A stretch of DNA of 64,000 bases from Gemmatimonadaceae bacterium (GCA_030835125.1 JAUQWM010000032.1:92410-156409); one strand, 5' to 3'. Shown: positions 44,228 through 52,869, counted from the stretch's first letter. Notes: generated by a model from the sequence alone, not told the origin. Numbers and translations are program-made.

Positions 44228-45279
44228 GCGGCGAACTGCTCCAGGAAGCGCACGTCGGAGTCGTAGAGCAGCCGGATGTCGGTGATGCCGTACCGGGACA
44301 TCGCGATGCGGCCCGGTCCCATGCCGAAGGCCCAGCCCGAATAGCGCTCGCTGTCGATGCCCGCCGATTCCAGGACCGCCGGGTGCACGAGGCCGCATCC
44401 CATGATCTCCAGCCAGCGGTTCCCGCGACCGTCGCCGAGGTCGACCTCGACTTCCATCTGGGCGGACGGTTCCGTGAACGGAAAGTACGACGGGCCGAAC
44501 CGCGTCCGCGTCCCCGCGCCGTAGAAGCGCCGGGCAAACAGGGTGAGCGTGGCCTTGAGGTCGGCGAACGAGATGCCCTCGTCGATGGCGAGCCCCTCGA
44601 GCTGGGCGAATGCCGGGGCATGCGTGGCGTCGAAGAAGTCGCGGCGGTAGACGGTGCCCGGCGCGAGGATCCGGATGGGCGGCGCGTACGACTGCAGCGT
44701 CCGGACCTGGACCGGCGACGTGTGCGTGCGCAGGAGCGAGATGGCGTGATCGCCGTGGTGCAGCGTGCCCGCACCGAGGTAGAGGGTGTCGTGCAGGTCC
44801 ATCGCCGGGTGATCGGCCGGGAAGTTCAGCGCCCCGAAGTTGTACCACTCGTGCTCGGCCTCGGGGCCGAGGGCGATCGTGAAGCCAAGCTCACGGAAGA
44901 TGTCCTCGAGCTCGTCGAGCACGATGGAGACGGGGTGGCGCGACCCGCGCCACGAGGTGCGGGGCGGCATGGTCGGATCGGCGAGCGCCCCGGTCCCTGA
45001 CGCCGCGGCGAGCCTGGCCCGGGCGGCTTCGAGCGCGGCTTCCACCGCGGTGCGGACGAGATTGAAGCCTTGTCCCGCCTCGCGGCGCTGCTCCTTCGGC
45101 AGCGACCCGAGGCTCGTGCCGAGCGCGGTCAGGGCTCCGCTTTCGCGGCCCACGAGTTCGACGCGCGCGGCCTCGAGTGCCGCGGCGTCCCCGGCTTCGG
45201 GGACGAGTCCCTGCGCGCGGGCCTGGATCCGCTCCAGTTCCGCGTTGAACGCCTCGAGTGTGGTGATCCGACTGGCCAT
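44221..45279 (-). CDS. pheS: Phenylalanyl-tRNA synthetase alpha subunit
   Basis: 352 residues. Class II motifs are visible: HTSPVQVRTLQ (motif 2 entry), RFGPSYFPFTEPSAQMEVE and GMGPGRIAMSRYGI (motif 3). The N-terminal coil (about 1-95) binds tRNA. It lies downstream of infC-rpmI-rplT in the classical order. The rplT-pheS gap holds an inverted heptad array. Confidence 0.97.
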   Translation of the reverse strand: MASRITTLEAFNAELERIQARAQGLVPEAGDAAALEAARVELVGRESGALTALGTSLGSLPKEQRREAGQGFNLVRTAVEAALEAARARLAAASGTGALADPTMPPRTSWRGSRHPVSIVLDELEDIFRELGFTIALGPEAEHEWYNFGALNFPADHPAMDLHDTLYLGAGTLHHGDHAISLLRTHTSPVQVRTLQSYAPPIRILAPGTVYRRDFFDATHAPAFAQLEGLAIDEGISFADLKATLTLFARRFYGAGTRTRFGPSYFPFTEPSAQMEVEVDLGDGRGNRWLEIMGCGLVHPAVLESAGIDSERYSGWAFGMGPGRIAMSRYGITDIRLLYDSDVRFLEQFAAC

Positions 45280-45290
45280 CGTCCGGATGT

Positions 45291-45361
45291 GAGAAGGGAG
45301 ACCGGAGCGGGGAGAAGGAGCGCAGGAGCCTTCATCGCAACTCTCCCCTCTCCCATCTCCC
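45291..45361. repeat. Inverted heptad array, unit GAGAAGG / CTCTCCC
   Basis: Left arm: GAGAAGG, GAGACCG, GAGCGGG, GAGAAGG (45291-45318). Right arm: CTCTCCC, CTCTCCC, ATCTCCC (45341-45361). The array is in the gap between rplT and pheS, both on the minus strand, so it is inside an operon transcript and could form a hairpin there. Confidence 0.85.
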
Positions 45362-45370
45362 TCCCCGTCG

Positions 45371-45727
45371 TCAGGCCAACGCGCCCTTGGCTGCCGTGGC
45401 GAGCGCGGTGAACGCGGCCTCGTCGTGCACGGCGAGGTCGGCGAGGATCTTCCGGTCGATCTCGATCCCCGCCTTCCGCAGGCCGTTCATGAAGACGCTG
45501 TAGCTCATGTCATTCTGGTGCGCGGCCGCGTTGATGCGGGTGATCCAGAGGCGGCGGAAGTCGCGCTTCTTGTTGCGGCGGTCCCGGTAGGCGTAGCGCC
45601 AGCCGCGCTCCACCGTTTCCTTCGCGGGGCGCCACAGCTTGCTGCGGGCGCCGAAGGCGCCGCGCGCCGCCTTCATGATCTGCTTCTTGCGCTTCAGGCG
45701 CACCACATTCGACTTGACTCTTGGCAT
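45371..45727 (-). CDS. rplT: Ribosomal protein L20
   Basis: 118 residues, normal length. It begins [21 protein letters not shown] and contains the basic [22 protein letters not shown] block, typical of L20. In other bacteria L20 binds the infC-rpmI-rplT leader and represses the operon. It follows rpmI with a 9-bp gap. Confidence 0.99.
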   Translation of the reverse strand: MPRVKSNVVRLKRKKQIMKAARGAFGARSKLWRPAKETVERGWRYAYRDRRNKKRDFRRLWITRINAAAHQNDMSYSVFMNGLRKAGIEIDRKILADLAVHDEAAFTALATAAKGALA

Positions 45728-45736
45728 GGCTCGCTC

Positions 45737-45934
45737 CTACGCCTGGAGGAGACGCTTCAGCACCCGCGTCTCACCGTTCGTCTTGACGATGGTCGCGCGA
45801 CGGAGGTGCCGCTTCCGCTTCGCGTCCTTCTTCGTGAGGATGTGGCTCTTGTTGGCCTTGAGGCGGCGCACCTTCCCGGTACCGGTCACCGAGAAGCGCT
45901 TCTTCGCCCCCTTGTGGGTCTTCATCTTGGGCAT
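45737..45934 (-). CDS. rpmI: Ribosomal protein L35
   Basis: 65 residues, normal length. [24 protein letters not shown] and the C-terminal HLRRATIV are typical of L35. It sits between infC and rplT in the usual order. Confidence 0.99.
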   Translation of the reverse strand: MPKMKTHKGAKKRFSVTGTGKVRRLKANKSHILTKKDAKRKRHLRRATIVKTNGETRVLKRLLQA

Positions 45935-45947
45935 CGTTCGGTCCTGC

Positions 45948-46463
45948 CTATTTGGGCGAGAGGATCATCGTGAGTTGCTTGCCTTCCATCTTGGCCGCGC
46001 TCTCGATCTTGGCGATGTCCGCCAGCTCGGTCGCGACCCGTTCCACCACCGCCACGCCCAGCTCCGGGTGGGCGATCTGCCGCCCGCGGAACATCAACGT
46101 GACCTTGACCTTGTTCTTCTCCTCGAGGAACCGGCGGGCATGCCGCGTCTTGGTGACGAAGTCATGTTCGTCGATGCCGGGGCGGTACTTCACTTCCTTG
46201 AGCTGGATGACGTGCTGCTTCTTCTTCGCGATCCGCGCCTGCTTGGCCTGCTCGAACTTGAACTTGCCGAAGTCCATGACCCGGACGACGGGCGGGCGGG
46301 CCGTGGCCGCGACCTCGACGAGGTCGAGTCCGTGCTCTTCCGCCAGCGCCATGGCCTTGTCGACTTCCATGATCCCGAGCTGGGCGCCGTCGTGGCCGAT
46401 GACGCGCACGGGGCTGATGCGGATCTGTCGATTGACGCGAATGCGTTTCGATGCGTCCTGAAT
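45948..46463 (-). CDS. infC: Translation initiation factor IF-3, AUU start
   Basis: 171 residues from an ATT codon at 46463. A strong Shine-Dalgarno (AGGAGA, 46476-46471) sits 7 nt upstream of it, which decides the start; no ATG or GTG is better placed. The protein then runs [23 protein letters not shown], the normal IF3 N-terminus, and contains the linker and [18 protein letters not shown]. The rare AUU start of infC is used by IF3 itself for autoregulation in other bacteria. The frame is open upstream to 46553, but those residues belong to the leader. Confidence 0.93.
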   Translation of the reverse strand: MQDASKRIRVNRQIRISPVRVIGHDGAQLGIMEVDKAMALAEEHGLDLVEVAATARPPVVRVMDFGKFKFEQAKQARIAKKKQHVIQLKEVKYRPGIDEHDFVTKTRHARRFLEEKNKVKVTLMFRGRQIAHPELGVAVVERVATELADIAKIESAAKMEGKQLTMILSPK

Positions 46464-46470
46464 GGCAACG

Positions 46471-46476
46471 TCTCCT
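46471..46476 (-). promoter_or_regulatory. infC Shine-Dalgarno for AUU start
   Basis: AGGAGA on the minus strand, 7 nt from ATT. It is the strongest ribosome site near this gene and supports the non-canonical start. Confidence 0.85.
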
Positions 46477-46515
46477 GCGCGAGGGTGACCCGTCCGGCAC
46501 TCGCCTGACGAGGGC

Positions 46516-46547
46516 AAAAAAAAACCGCGAGCCCACACGGAGCCCGC
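46516..46547 (-). terminator. Transcription attenuator in the infC leader
   Basis: On the minus strand GCGGGCTC (46547-46540), loop CGTGT, GGGCTCGC (46534-46527) pairs with two G-U wobbles; GG and then nine T follow (46524-46516). On the plus strand the same bases would have A-C mismatches, so the hairpin is specific to the infC-strand RNA. It lies about 53 nt before the infC start. In Bacillus subtilis, L20 acts on a leader terminator at this place; a similar attenuation is likely here. Confidence 0.8.
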
Positions 46548-46704
46548 GACCACGCGAAGGACGGCGCCATGCCGCTTCGCGGAAATCAGGGACTCCTACA
46601 GCACCTGCAGTGAGGGCCGGAGGGTGAGAGCCGAAGGCTCTGCTTGATCAGATTGTGCGTAAGAAGCTAAAGGACTTGGGGTTAGCGCGCAAGGTGAGGG
46701 GGAG

Positions 46705-46725
46705 AGCGCCAGGCGCAAAGCGCAA
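46705..46725. repeat. Heptad array, unit AGCGCAA
   Basis: Three units (AGCGCCA, GGCGCAA, AGCGCAA) in the infC leader. The reverse complement unit is at 36171-36198 at the yajQ end. Confidence 0.65.
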
Positions 46726-46791
46726 AGGGACGGATCGCGCGAGGACTTGCCTATTCCCTGACCCTCACGCTCCAGCCGTTCCGCACTCTTC

Positions 46792-46847
46792 GTTCTGCAA
46801 TCTGCAATCTGCAATCTGCAATCTGCACTCTGCACTCTGCACTCGTC
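46792..46847. repeat. Tandem heptad array, (AATCTGC)x4 (ACTCTGC)x2
   Basis: Units: GTTCTGC, AATCTGC x4, ACTCTGC x2, ACTCGTC, ending 1 bp before the stop codon of the MBL gene at 46848. It is the same family as the arrays at 7592 and 12090. Confidence 0.95.
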
Positions 46848-47729
46848 TTACCCCCCTGCCCTCAGCCCATACCCCTTCCCGTCCTTCGCGACCCGGCCCT
46901 TTGACACCAGGGCGTCATGCTCGAACACCAGGAGCCAGTCCTCCTCCACCGCCCGCTTCAGGATCGTCCGCTTGCTCTCCAGGGTCCGGAGCGGCTCCAC
47001 ATCGTACCCCATGATCCAGGGCAGCGGGATGTGCGCCGAGGTCGGCATCACGTCTCCCGGGAAGAACGCCCGCGCCCCTTCGCTCTCGATCAGGACGCTC
47101 TGGTGCCACGGCGTGTGACCTGGCGTGGGCAGGAGGCGGATGCCCGGCCAGACTTCGGTCTCCCCGACCACGAAGTCGAACTGCCCGGCGGCGACGACCG
47201 GCTCGAAGTTGTGCGGGAAGTAACTGGCCGCGGTCCGCTCGTTGGTATGCGTCGCCCACTCGTACTCTCCCCGCTGGACGACGTACCGGGCATTGGCGAA
47301 GGTCGGCCGGATCACGCCTCCGGCGTCGATCCAGGTGTTTCCGCCGGCGTGGTCGAAGTGCAGGTGGGTATCGATCATCAGCGCGATGTCACCGGGGCTC
47401 ACGCCGAGTGACTGCAGCCCGTCCTCGAGCAGCGTCCGTCCGTGCTCGCCCGCGTTCTCCACCGCATAGATCTCGTGGAACTTCGCGTTCTCCTTGTTCC
47501 CTGCTCCGTTGTCGACCAGGACCAGCCCGCGCTCATGCTCCAGCAGCAGGCACCGCATCCCGAGGGGAATGCGATTCCGCTCATCGGCGCTGATGCGGCG
47601 CTCCCAGAGCGGCTTGGGGACGACACCGAACATCGCCCCGCCATCCAGCTTCTGCCCCCCGGCCTGGATGGCGTGCACGGTGAGCCGCCCGACGCTGAAC
47701 GTCTCGACCAACGGACCCGGGGCACTCAT
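46848..47729 (-). CDS. Metallo-beta-lactamase-fold hydrolase (lactonase-like)
   Basis: 293 residues, no signal peptide. The zinc motif THLHFDHAGG (HxHxDH) is near residue 120, with later GHTPWHQ and FFPGDVMPTSAH (metal-bridging Asp) typical of the AHL-lactonase and related group. Substrate is unknown. It overlaps the exonuclease gene start by 4 nt, so the two are translationally coupled. Confidence 0.85.
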   Translation of the reverse strand: MSAPGPLVETFSVGRLTVHAIQAGGQKLDGGAMFGVVPKPLWERRISADERNRIPLGMRCLLLEHERGLVLVDNGAGNKENAKFHEIYAVENAGEHGRTLLEDGLQSLGVSPGDIALMIDTHLHFDHAGGNTWIDAGGVIRPTFANARYVVQRGEYEWATHTNERTAASYFPHNFEPVVAAGQFDFVVGETEVWPGIRLLPTPGHTPWHQSVLIESEGARAFFPGDVMPTSAHIPLPWIMGYDVEPLRTLESKRTILKRAVEEDWLLVFEHDALVSKGRVAKDGKGYGLRAGG

Positions 47730-48661
47730 GAGGGCATCTCCCCATCGGCAAAGCCGGGCAGGCCGCGCCGGCGCCGCCGGCCCCGGCCGCGCGACGGCAC
47801 GCGACGCGTCAGCTGGCGGAGGTCCTCGAGCGTCTCGCAGCCTCGGTCCCGCGCGCCGTCCAGCAGCCGCAACAACACCTTGGCCGTCGCGACCGCATCT
47901 CCCGCGGCGCGGTGCCGTGCGTGGTTGTCGATGCCGAAGTAGTACGCGAGCGAGTCGAGGGAGCGCCGCCGGACCTGGGGCAGGACGGCGCGCGCCAGCT
48001 TCACGGTGCAGAGCCGCTCGCCGGCGACCACCTGTCCGCCGTACCGCGACAGTTCCGACGAGACGAAGCGCCAGTCGAACGTCGCGTTATGCGCCACGAA
48101 CAGGTGCCCGCGCAGCACCTCGGCAATCCGGGGCGCGACATCGCGGATGGTCGGCGCGCGCCGGACCATGTCCCACGTGATCCTCGTCAGGCGGGTCACC
48201 GCCGCCGGAATCGGGCGCTCCGGGTTCACCAGGGTCTCGTAGACATCCCGGATCGAGCCGCCGGCGACCGTGACCGCGCAGAACTCTGTGATCCGGTCGC
48301 CGCCGAGCGGGCTTCCGCCCGTGGTTTCCACGTCCACCACGACGTAGGTCAACCCGTCGAGCGGACGGCTGTCGGCCGTCGCGCTGCGCGCGGATACCGG
48401 TGTGGGCCGTTCCCGGACCAGGGCCCACCGTCCGTCGGGCTCGCGCTGCACGTCCCGCGCCTGCGTGAAGAGGGCCAGCGCGAGTTGCTCGGCGACGGCG
48501 CGCGGGGCGCCGGGAAGCCGGCAGACATGCTCGATCAACGGCACCGCATCGGCCGGGCCTGTCTCGAGGTAGGTTCGCGCGCGGTCGACGAGGCACGACG
48601 AACGCGGTTCTGCCGTGACGAGCGGAGGAACGGCGACCTGAACCCCACGGGGGTTCGTCAT
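47726..48661 (-). CDS. DEDDh 3'-5' exonuclease (DnaQ/epsilon-like)
   Basis: 311 residues. After an N-terminal region of about 100 residues (possibly a helical domain), the exonuclease domain has all three Exo motifs: VVVDVETTGGSP (D-x-E), AHNATFDWRF (Exo II) and HRAAGDAVATAKV (Exo III His and Asp). It could proofread for DNA polymerase III or act in repair or RNA trimming. The basic tail (RVPSRGRGRRRRRG) is unusual. It is cotranscribed with the MBL gene and its start is divergent to rex. Confidence 0.85.
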   Translation of the reverse strand: MTNPRGVQVAVPPLVTAEPRSSCLVDRARTYLETGPADAVPLIEHVCRLPGAPRAVAEQLALALFTQARDVQREPDGRWALVRERPTPVSARSATADSRPLDGLTYVVVDVETTGGSPLGGDRITEFCAVTVAGGSIRDVYETLVNPERPIPAAVTRLTRITWDMVRRAPTIRDVAPRIAEVLRGHLFVAHNATFDWRFVSSELSRYGGQVVAGERLCTVKLARAVLPQVRRRSLDSLAYYFGIDNHARHRAAGDAVATAKVLLRLLDGARDRGCETLEDLRQLTRRVPSRGRGRRRRRGLPGFADGEMPS

Positions 48662-48793
48662 TCCACGTCACTCATGGATGCCCGCTCGACCTTTCCCATG
48701 TCGTCAAAACTATACCGCGGCACCGTTTGCGTGCGGTGATTCCACGGGATCGGCAATCCCCTCACTAGCCCAAATAATCACGATCGCATACAC

Positions 48794-48811
48794 TTGTGAA
48801 TGATTTCACAA
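48794..48811. promoter_or_regulatory. Rex operator (ROP site) over the rex 5' end
   Basis: TTGTGAA-TGAT-TTCACAA, a perfect inverted repeat with the Rex consensus TTGTGAAN4TTCACAA. It lies 16 bp before the GTG at 48827 chosen for rex. It indicates autoregulation of rex by NADH/NAD ratio; the divergent exonuclease-MBL genes could also respond (site about 130 bp upstream of their start). Confidence 0.92.
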
Positions 48812-48826
48812 GCTCGGTCTCACTCG

Positions 48827-49453
48827 GTGAAACGAATCGCTGACAGTACCGTCCGCCGTCTTTCGGCGTACCTCCGGTTCCTCGAGGAATCGGCGGTCGA
48901 CGGCGTCGAGACCATTTCGAGCGATGCCCTCGCGCGCCGGGGCGGCACGACCTCGGCCCAGGTCAGGAAGGACCTGTCTTTCTTCGGTTCCTTCGGCAAG
49001 CGGGGCCTGGGCTACTCGGTGCCCGAGCTCACGAGCAGCCTTCGCGACATCCTCGGCCTGGGCCGTGAGTGGAACGTCATCATCGTCGGCGCCGGCAAGA
49101 TCGGCATGGCGCTCGGTCAGTACGAGGGCTTCGAGCAGCGCGGGTTCCATGTCACCGCCGTCTACGACACCGACCCGGGGAAGATCGGGACGCAGTGGGG
49201 CTCGATCCTGGTGCGCGACATGTCGCGGGTCGAAGCCGACATCGCCGAGGTGACGCCCGACATCGCGGTGCTCGCGGTCCCGGTTGGCGAGGCGCAGGAC
49301 GCGGCCGACCGGCTGATCCGGGCGGGGGTGAAGGCCATCCTGAACTTCGCGCCCACGCAGTTGCAGGTGCCCGGCGACGTCTCGGTGCGCAACGTCAACA
49401 TGGCGATGGAGCTCGAGGGCCTGAGCTTCATCCTGTCGAACCGGGACCGTTAG
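48827..49453 (+). CDS. rex: Redox-sensing transcriptional repressor Rex
   Basis: 208 residues. The N-terminal winged helix (RIADSTVRRLSAYLRFLEE, TTSAQVRKDLSFFGSFGKRGLGY) binds DNA and the C-terminal Rossmann fold (VGAGKIGMAL) binds NADH, with VYDTDPGKIG following. An ATG at 48800 would lie within the Rex operator and add nine residues not typical of Rex; the GTG at 48827 (VKRIADST) fits family N-termini better. It converges with rsmA with a 4-bp stop overlap. Confidence 0.95.
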   Translation: MKRIADSTVRRLSAYLRFLEESAVDGVETISSDALARRGGTTSAQVRKDLSFFGSFGKRGLGYSVPELTSSLRDILGLGREWNVIIVGAGKIGMALGQYEGFEQRGFHVTAVYDTDPGKIGTQWGSILVRDMSRVEADIAEVTPDIAVLAVPVGEAQDAADRLIRAGVKAILNFAPTQLQVPGDVSVRNVNMAMELEGLSFILSNRDR

Positions 49454-50265
49454 GCTCCGGCGGCGGCCACCGCCCGGAACAGGCGCACGAAGTCCCCGGG
49501 CGACACGACTTCCGGGCGGGCCGCCGCCTCCAGGCCGAGCGAGGCGAGGATGGCCGCCGCGGCGCCGGCATCGGGAACCCACAGCTCGCGCATGACGCGC
49601 AACAACTGCTTCCGGCGCATCCCGAATGCCGCCTGCACGAAGCGCCGGAAGGACGGCTCCTGGTCCGCCGGCACCAGGGGCTCGCGCCGCGGCGTGACGA
49701 GGACGATCGCCGAATCCACGGCCGGGCGGGGATGGAACGCGCCCGCCGCCACCCGTGCCACCGTCTTCACCGTCGCCGTGACCTGCACGTTGACCGAGAG
49801 GGCGCCGTAGTCACTCGCGGCGGGAGCAGCCGCGAGTCGGGCGGCGACCTCCCGCTGCACCAGCAGGACCGCGCGTTCCGGCCGCGGCGACGCCAGGATG
49901 CGGAAGAGCAGCGGGGTGGTGATGTAGTACGGCAGGTTGCCGGCGAGCAGGTACGGCCCGCCGGCCCGCGCCGCCCAGTCGAACGCCAGGGCATCCCCCT
50001 CGACGACCTCGATCCCGGCACGACCGGCATAACGATCCCGCAGGTGCCTGACGAGATCGCGATCGATCTCGACCGCGATCACCCGGCCGGCTGCGGCCGC
50101 GAGGCGATCGGTGAGCACGCCGCGGCCAGGGCCGATCTCGACGACCGTGTCGCCCGGCGACACGTCCAGCGCCTCGACGATACGGTCGAGCGCCCGCGGG
50201 TCGGTGAGGAAGTGCTGGCCGAAGCGCTTGCGCGGCGGGGGAAGGCGGCCGCCGGGGTCGGGCAC
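49450..50265 (-). CDS. rsmA: 16S rRNA (adenine1518/1519) dimethyltransferase
   Basis: 271 residues. FGQHFL near 15-20, the SAM loop VEIGPGRGVLT and the catalytic NLPY in GNLPYYITTPLL are typical of RsmA/KsgA. It dimethylates two adenines in the 3' end of 16S rRNA. It starts 12 bp after the SpoIIE gene stop on the same strand. Confidence 0.97.
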   Translation of the reverse strand: MPDPGGRLPPPRKRFGQHFLTDPRALDRIVEALDVSPGDTVVEIGPGRGVLTDRLAAAAGRVIAVEIDRDLVRHLRDRYAGRAGIEVVEGDALAFDWAARAGGPYLLAGNLPYYITTPLLFRILASPRPERAVLLVQREVAARLAAAPAASDYGALSVNVQVTATVKTVARVAAGAFHPRPAVDSAIVLVTPRREPLVPADQEPSFRRFVQAAFGMRRKQLLRVMRELWVPDAGAAAAILASLGLEAAARPEVVSPGDFVRLFRAVAAAGA

Positions 50266-50276
50266 GGGACGGCGCG

Positions 50277-51872
50277 TCAGGACCGCGCGACGACCATCGT
50301 CAGGTCATCGCGGCGCATTACGTCGCCGGTGTGCTGTTGCAGGCTCGCCAGGACCTGCTCGACGATCGCGCGCGGCGCGAGGGTCCGCATCTCGCGCACG
50401 ACGTTGAGCACCGCGTCCTCGCCAAAGCGCTTGTCGAAGCGGTCGCGCGCGTCGGTCATGCCGTCGGTGAAGAGCACGAGCAGGTCGGATCGCGGGTTCC
50501 AGGGGCGCTCCACGGCTGGCGGGACGGCAGTGGTCATGCCGAGCGGCGGCGCGCCGGCCGACAATCGCTCGGTGCACCCGTCGGCGGCGACCACGAAGGC
50601 GTGCGGGTGCCCGGCGTTGGCGTACCGCAGCACCCGCCGCCGGGGGTCGATCACCCCGTAGAACGCGGACACGAACATCTCCGTGCTCTCGAGCTCCTCG
50701 GCAATCGTGGCGAGGATCGCGCCGAGCATCTCCTGCGGGTCGGCGGTGGTCTGCGCGTGGATCGACGCCGCGCTCATCACGAGCGCCATGATCAGCGCGG
50801 CGCGATACCCGTGGCTCGAGACGTCCCCGACCATGACACCCGTGCGACCGTCGCCCAGCCGGAACAGGTGATAGAAATCGCCGCCAACGCTCTCCGCCGG
50901 CACGACCCGCGCCGCGATGTCCGCCTCGGGGAGGAACAGCGATGCCTTGGGCAGCAGCTTCATCTGCAGGTCGTTGGCGAGCTGCAGTTCCTGCTGCATC
51001 CTCTGCTGGTTGAGCGACGACCGCACGAGCCGATTGATCTGGATCGCCGTGCCGATCTGCGTCGCGATCGCGGCGACGAGTTTCTCGTCTCCCGACGTGA
51101 ACGGCGCGCCGCTGCGGCGGCCTGACAGGTTCACCACTCCCAGGGGAACGGCGGGGTGGCCCGGGTTCGTCCAGAGAATCGGGACGGACAGCAGCGATCC
51201 CTGGCGGTAGGGCTCGGTCGACGGCGCGTCCGGGGAACGCTCCACGATCATGGCGCGCTGCTCGCGGAATACGCGTGCCGAGTCCGACACCGGGTCGGTC
51301 ACCGAAATGGGTTCGGCATCCTTCGGGTCGAAGCCGAGCGCGGTCACGACCTGAAGGGTGTCGGTCACTCGGTCATGGACCAGCAGCGCGCCCCTGCCCG
51401 CCCCGACGGTATCGGCAATCTCCTCGAGGATGCGGGCCGCCGCCTCCTCCAGCGTGACCGTGCGCCCGAAGATCTCGCTGGTCGAGTACAGGAGGTTGAT
51501 CTCTTCATAGCGCTCGGCCAGTTCGAAGGCGGCGTGTTCCACTTCGAGCCGTGCGCGATGCAGGTGCGAGACGAGCGACGCGAGAAAGGTGACGTATCGC
51601 GCGGGATCGTGGTGGGGCTCGGTGCACGGCCCGACACCGACCCAGGCGCGGCGCGGACCGTCGACGGCGGCGACATAGATCGCGCCCTGCCCGGTCTCCA
51701 CGCGCGCGGGCGCACCGCCGGGAGGCAGCAACTCGACGACGGCCGGCGGCGCGATCACCGAATGGCCGGCCTCGACCTGCAGGGGGCCCGTCTCCCCGGT
51801 GCGCGTCCACACGACCGCGTTGCACGCGGTCGCCTCGATGAACCGCTGGACGAGCCGCTCGAGTTCGCTCAC
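50277..51872 (-). CDS. GAF-SpoIIE serine phosphatase (PP2C-type, partner switching)
   Basis: 531 residues from a GTG. A GAF domain (about 145-305; LLYSTSEIFGRTVTLEEAAARIL, LGVVNLSGRRSG) is followed by a PP2C/SpoIIE phosphatase domain (about 335-525) with metal-binding Asp in ESVGGDFYHLF, MVGDVSSHG and LVLFTDGMTDAR. It likely dephosphorylates a STAS antagonist in response to a signal bound by GAF. GTGA overlaps the anti-sigma gene stop. The adjacent anti-sigma and STAS genes make a complete partner-switching set. Confidence 0.9.
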   Translation of the reverse strand: MSELERLVQRFIEATACNAVVWTRTGETGPLQVEAGHSVIAPPAVVELLPPGGAPARVETGQGAIYVAAVDGPRRAWVGVGPCTEPHHDPARYVTFLASLVSHLHRARLEVEHAAFELAERYEEINLLYSTSEIFGRTVTLEEAAARILEEIADTVGAGRGALLVHDRVTDTLQVVTALGFDPKDAEPISVTDPVSDSARVFREQRAMIVERSPDAPSTEPYRQGSLLSVPILWTNPGHPAVPLGVVNLSGRRSGAPFTSGDEKLVAAIATQIGTAIQINRLVRSSLNQQRMQQELQLANDLQMKLLPKASLFLPEADIAARVVPAESVGGDFYHLFRLGDGRTGVMVGDVSSHGYRAALIMALVMSAASIHAQTTADPQEMLGAILATIAEELESTEMFVSAFYGVIDPRRRVLRYANAGHPHAFVVAADGCTERLSAGAPPLGMTTAVPPAVERPWNPRSDLLVLFTDGMTDARDRFDKRFGEDAVLNVVREMRTLAPRAIVEQVLASLQQHTGDVMRRDDLTMVVARS

Positions 51873-52330
51873 GCCCGATGCAGCGTGAGGCGCACGACGC
51901 TGCAGTCGGCCGGGACGATCTCCACCCGGTCCATCAGGCTGCACATGAGGAACAGCCCGCGGCCGTCCTCGCGCTCGAGGTTGTCCGCGCGATCCGGGCC
52001 GGTCACGCACGCCTCGAGGTCGAACCCCGTGCCTTCATCCTCCACCTCGAGCACCAGGGCGCGGTCGTCGAGCGTGGCGCGGATGCGCACGCCCTTGGTG
52101 TAGTCCTCGTGGTTGCCGCGCAGGATGGCGTTCGAGATCGCCTCCGTCAGGGCGACGGGCACGTTGAGGCGGCAGGCGCGAGGCGACAGCGCGTGCTCGG
52201 CGCAGCGCCGAACGACGGCGCCGACGATGGGCTCGATGAAGCGCACGTCACTGGGAATGCGCACGTCCATCGGGAATCGCAGGTCCCCGAACCAGCTGTC
52301 CGCGAGCGGAAAGGCAGGGAAATCGGTCAT
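51869..52330 (-). CDS. Anti-sigma regulatory ATPase (RsbW/SpoIIAB-like)
   Basis: 153 residues. The Bergerat ATP-binding fold is seen in the N-box (ALTEAISNAILRGN), G1 box (EDEGTGFD) and G2 (EDGRGLFLM). Such kinases phosphorylate the STAS antagonist and hold a sigma factor or other target. The target sigma factor is not in this window. It overlaps the SpoIIE gene by 4 nt. Confidence 0.88.
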   Translation of the reverse strand: MTDFPAFPLADSWFGDLRFPMDVRIPSDVRFIEPIVGAVVRRCAEHALSPRACRLNVPVALTEAISNAILRGNHEDYTKGVRIRATLDDRALVLEVEDEGTGFDLEACVTGPDRADNLEREDGRGLFLMCSLMDRVEIVPADCSVVRLTLHRA

Positions 52331-52416
52331 GGGTCATCCATTGGGAAACGCGCGGCGGCCGCCCTCCGTCACGCGGACCGGCTCGTCCACCGTGCCGGCA
52401 CGGGACGAGGGGCTCG

Positions 52417-52719
52417 TCAGGCGATCTGGAAGAGCGTGTCGAGCTTGGTGAGCTCGAACAGGGTCCGCAGTTCCTCGTTGAGGTTGGAGAGGCGCAGCTC
52501 TCCATTCACCTCGCGGATCCGCTTGGACAGGGAGACGAGAACACCCAGGCCGGAACTGTCGATGTACCCGGTCTGCCGGAAGTCCACGAGGAACCTGCGC
52601 TCCCCGCGCTCGATCTCGTCGAGGACGCGCTGCTTCAGCTCCTGCCGGTTGCCCACAATGAGCTGCCCCTCGACCTGCACCACGCAGGTGTCGCCATCCT
52701 TCTTGACCGAAAAGCCCAT
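52417..52719 (-). CDS. STAS-domain anti-anti-sigma factor
   Basis: 100 residues. The STAS phosphorylation site is in YIDSSGLGVLVSL (Ser55/Ser56). The antagonist binds the anti-sigma ATPase when unphosphorylated. It is 86 bp from the anti-sigma gene and in the same direction, so the order STAS - anti-sigma - SpoIIE is a compact signalling module. Confidence 0.92.
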   Translation of the reverse strand: MGFSVKKDGDTCVVQVEGQLIVGNRQELKQRVLDEIERGERRFLVDFRQTGYIDSSGLGVLVSLSKRIREVNGELRLSNLNEELRTLFELTKLDTLFQIA

Positions 52720-52869
52720 GCCAGTCTCCGGCTACAGGGAGCCACGGTTGAACGCCTTGCCCCGTTCGGGAGCGTGTCGTGCGTGCAGCGAAATCTCGCC
52801 ACGCGAACCGTCCGGGCAACAGAGCGCCTCCCCCTCCGGCGCGTCGAACCCGGGTCCCCGGACCGCGAC

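Larger units (their letters stand above)
46464..46847 (-). promoter_or_regulatory. infC leader region (384 bp without a gene)
   Basis: This gap between infC and the MBL gene holds, from the infC end: the Shine-Dalgarno (46471-46476), a hairpin plus T-run (46516-46547), a perfect 6-bp hairpin AGAGCC-GAA-GGCTCT (46627-46641), a TTGCGCT-type heptad array (46705-46725) and an AATCTGC/ACTCTGC array (46792-46847). A promoter should lie here for the infC operon, but no convincing -35/-10 pair was found. Confidence 0.6.

Noticed and set aside
46596..46835. 79-residue minus-strand ORF in the infC leader
   Set aside because: Made by heptad arrays and leader hairpins; no ribosome site or homology seen.
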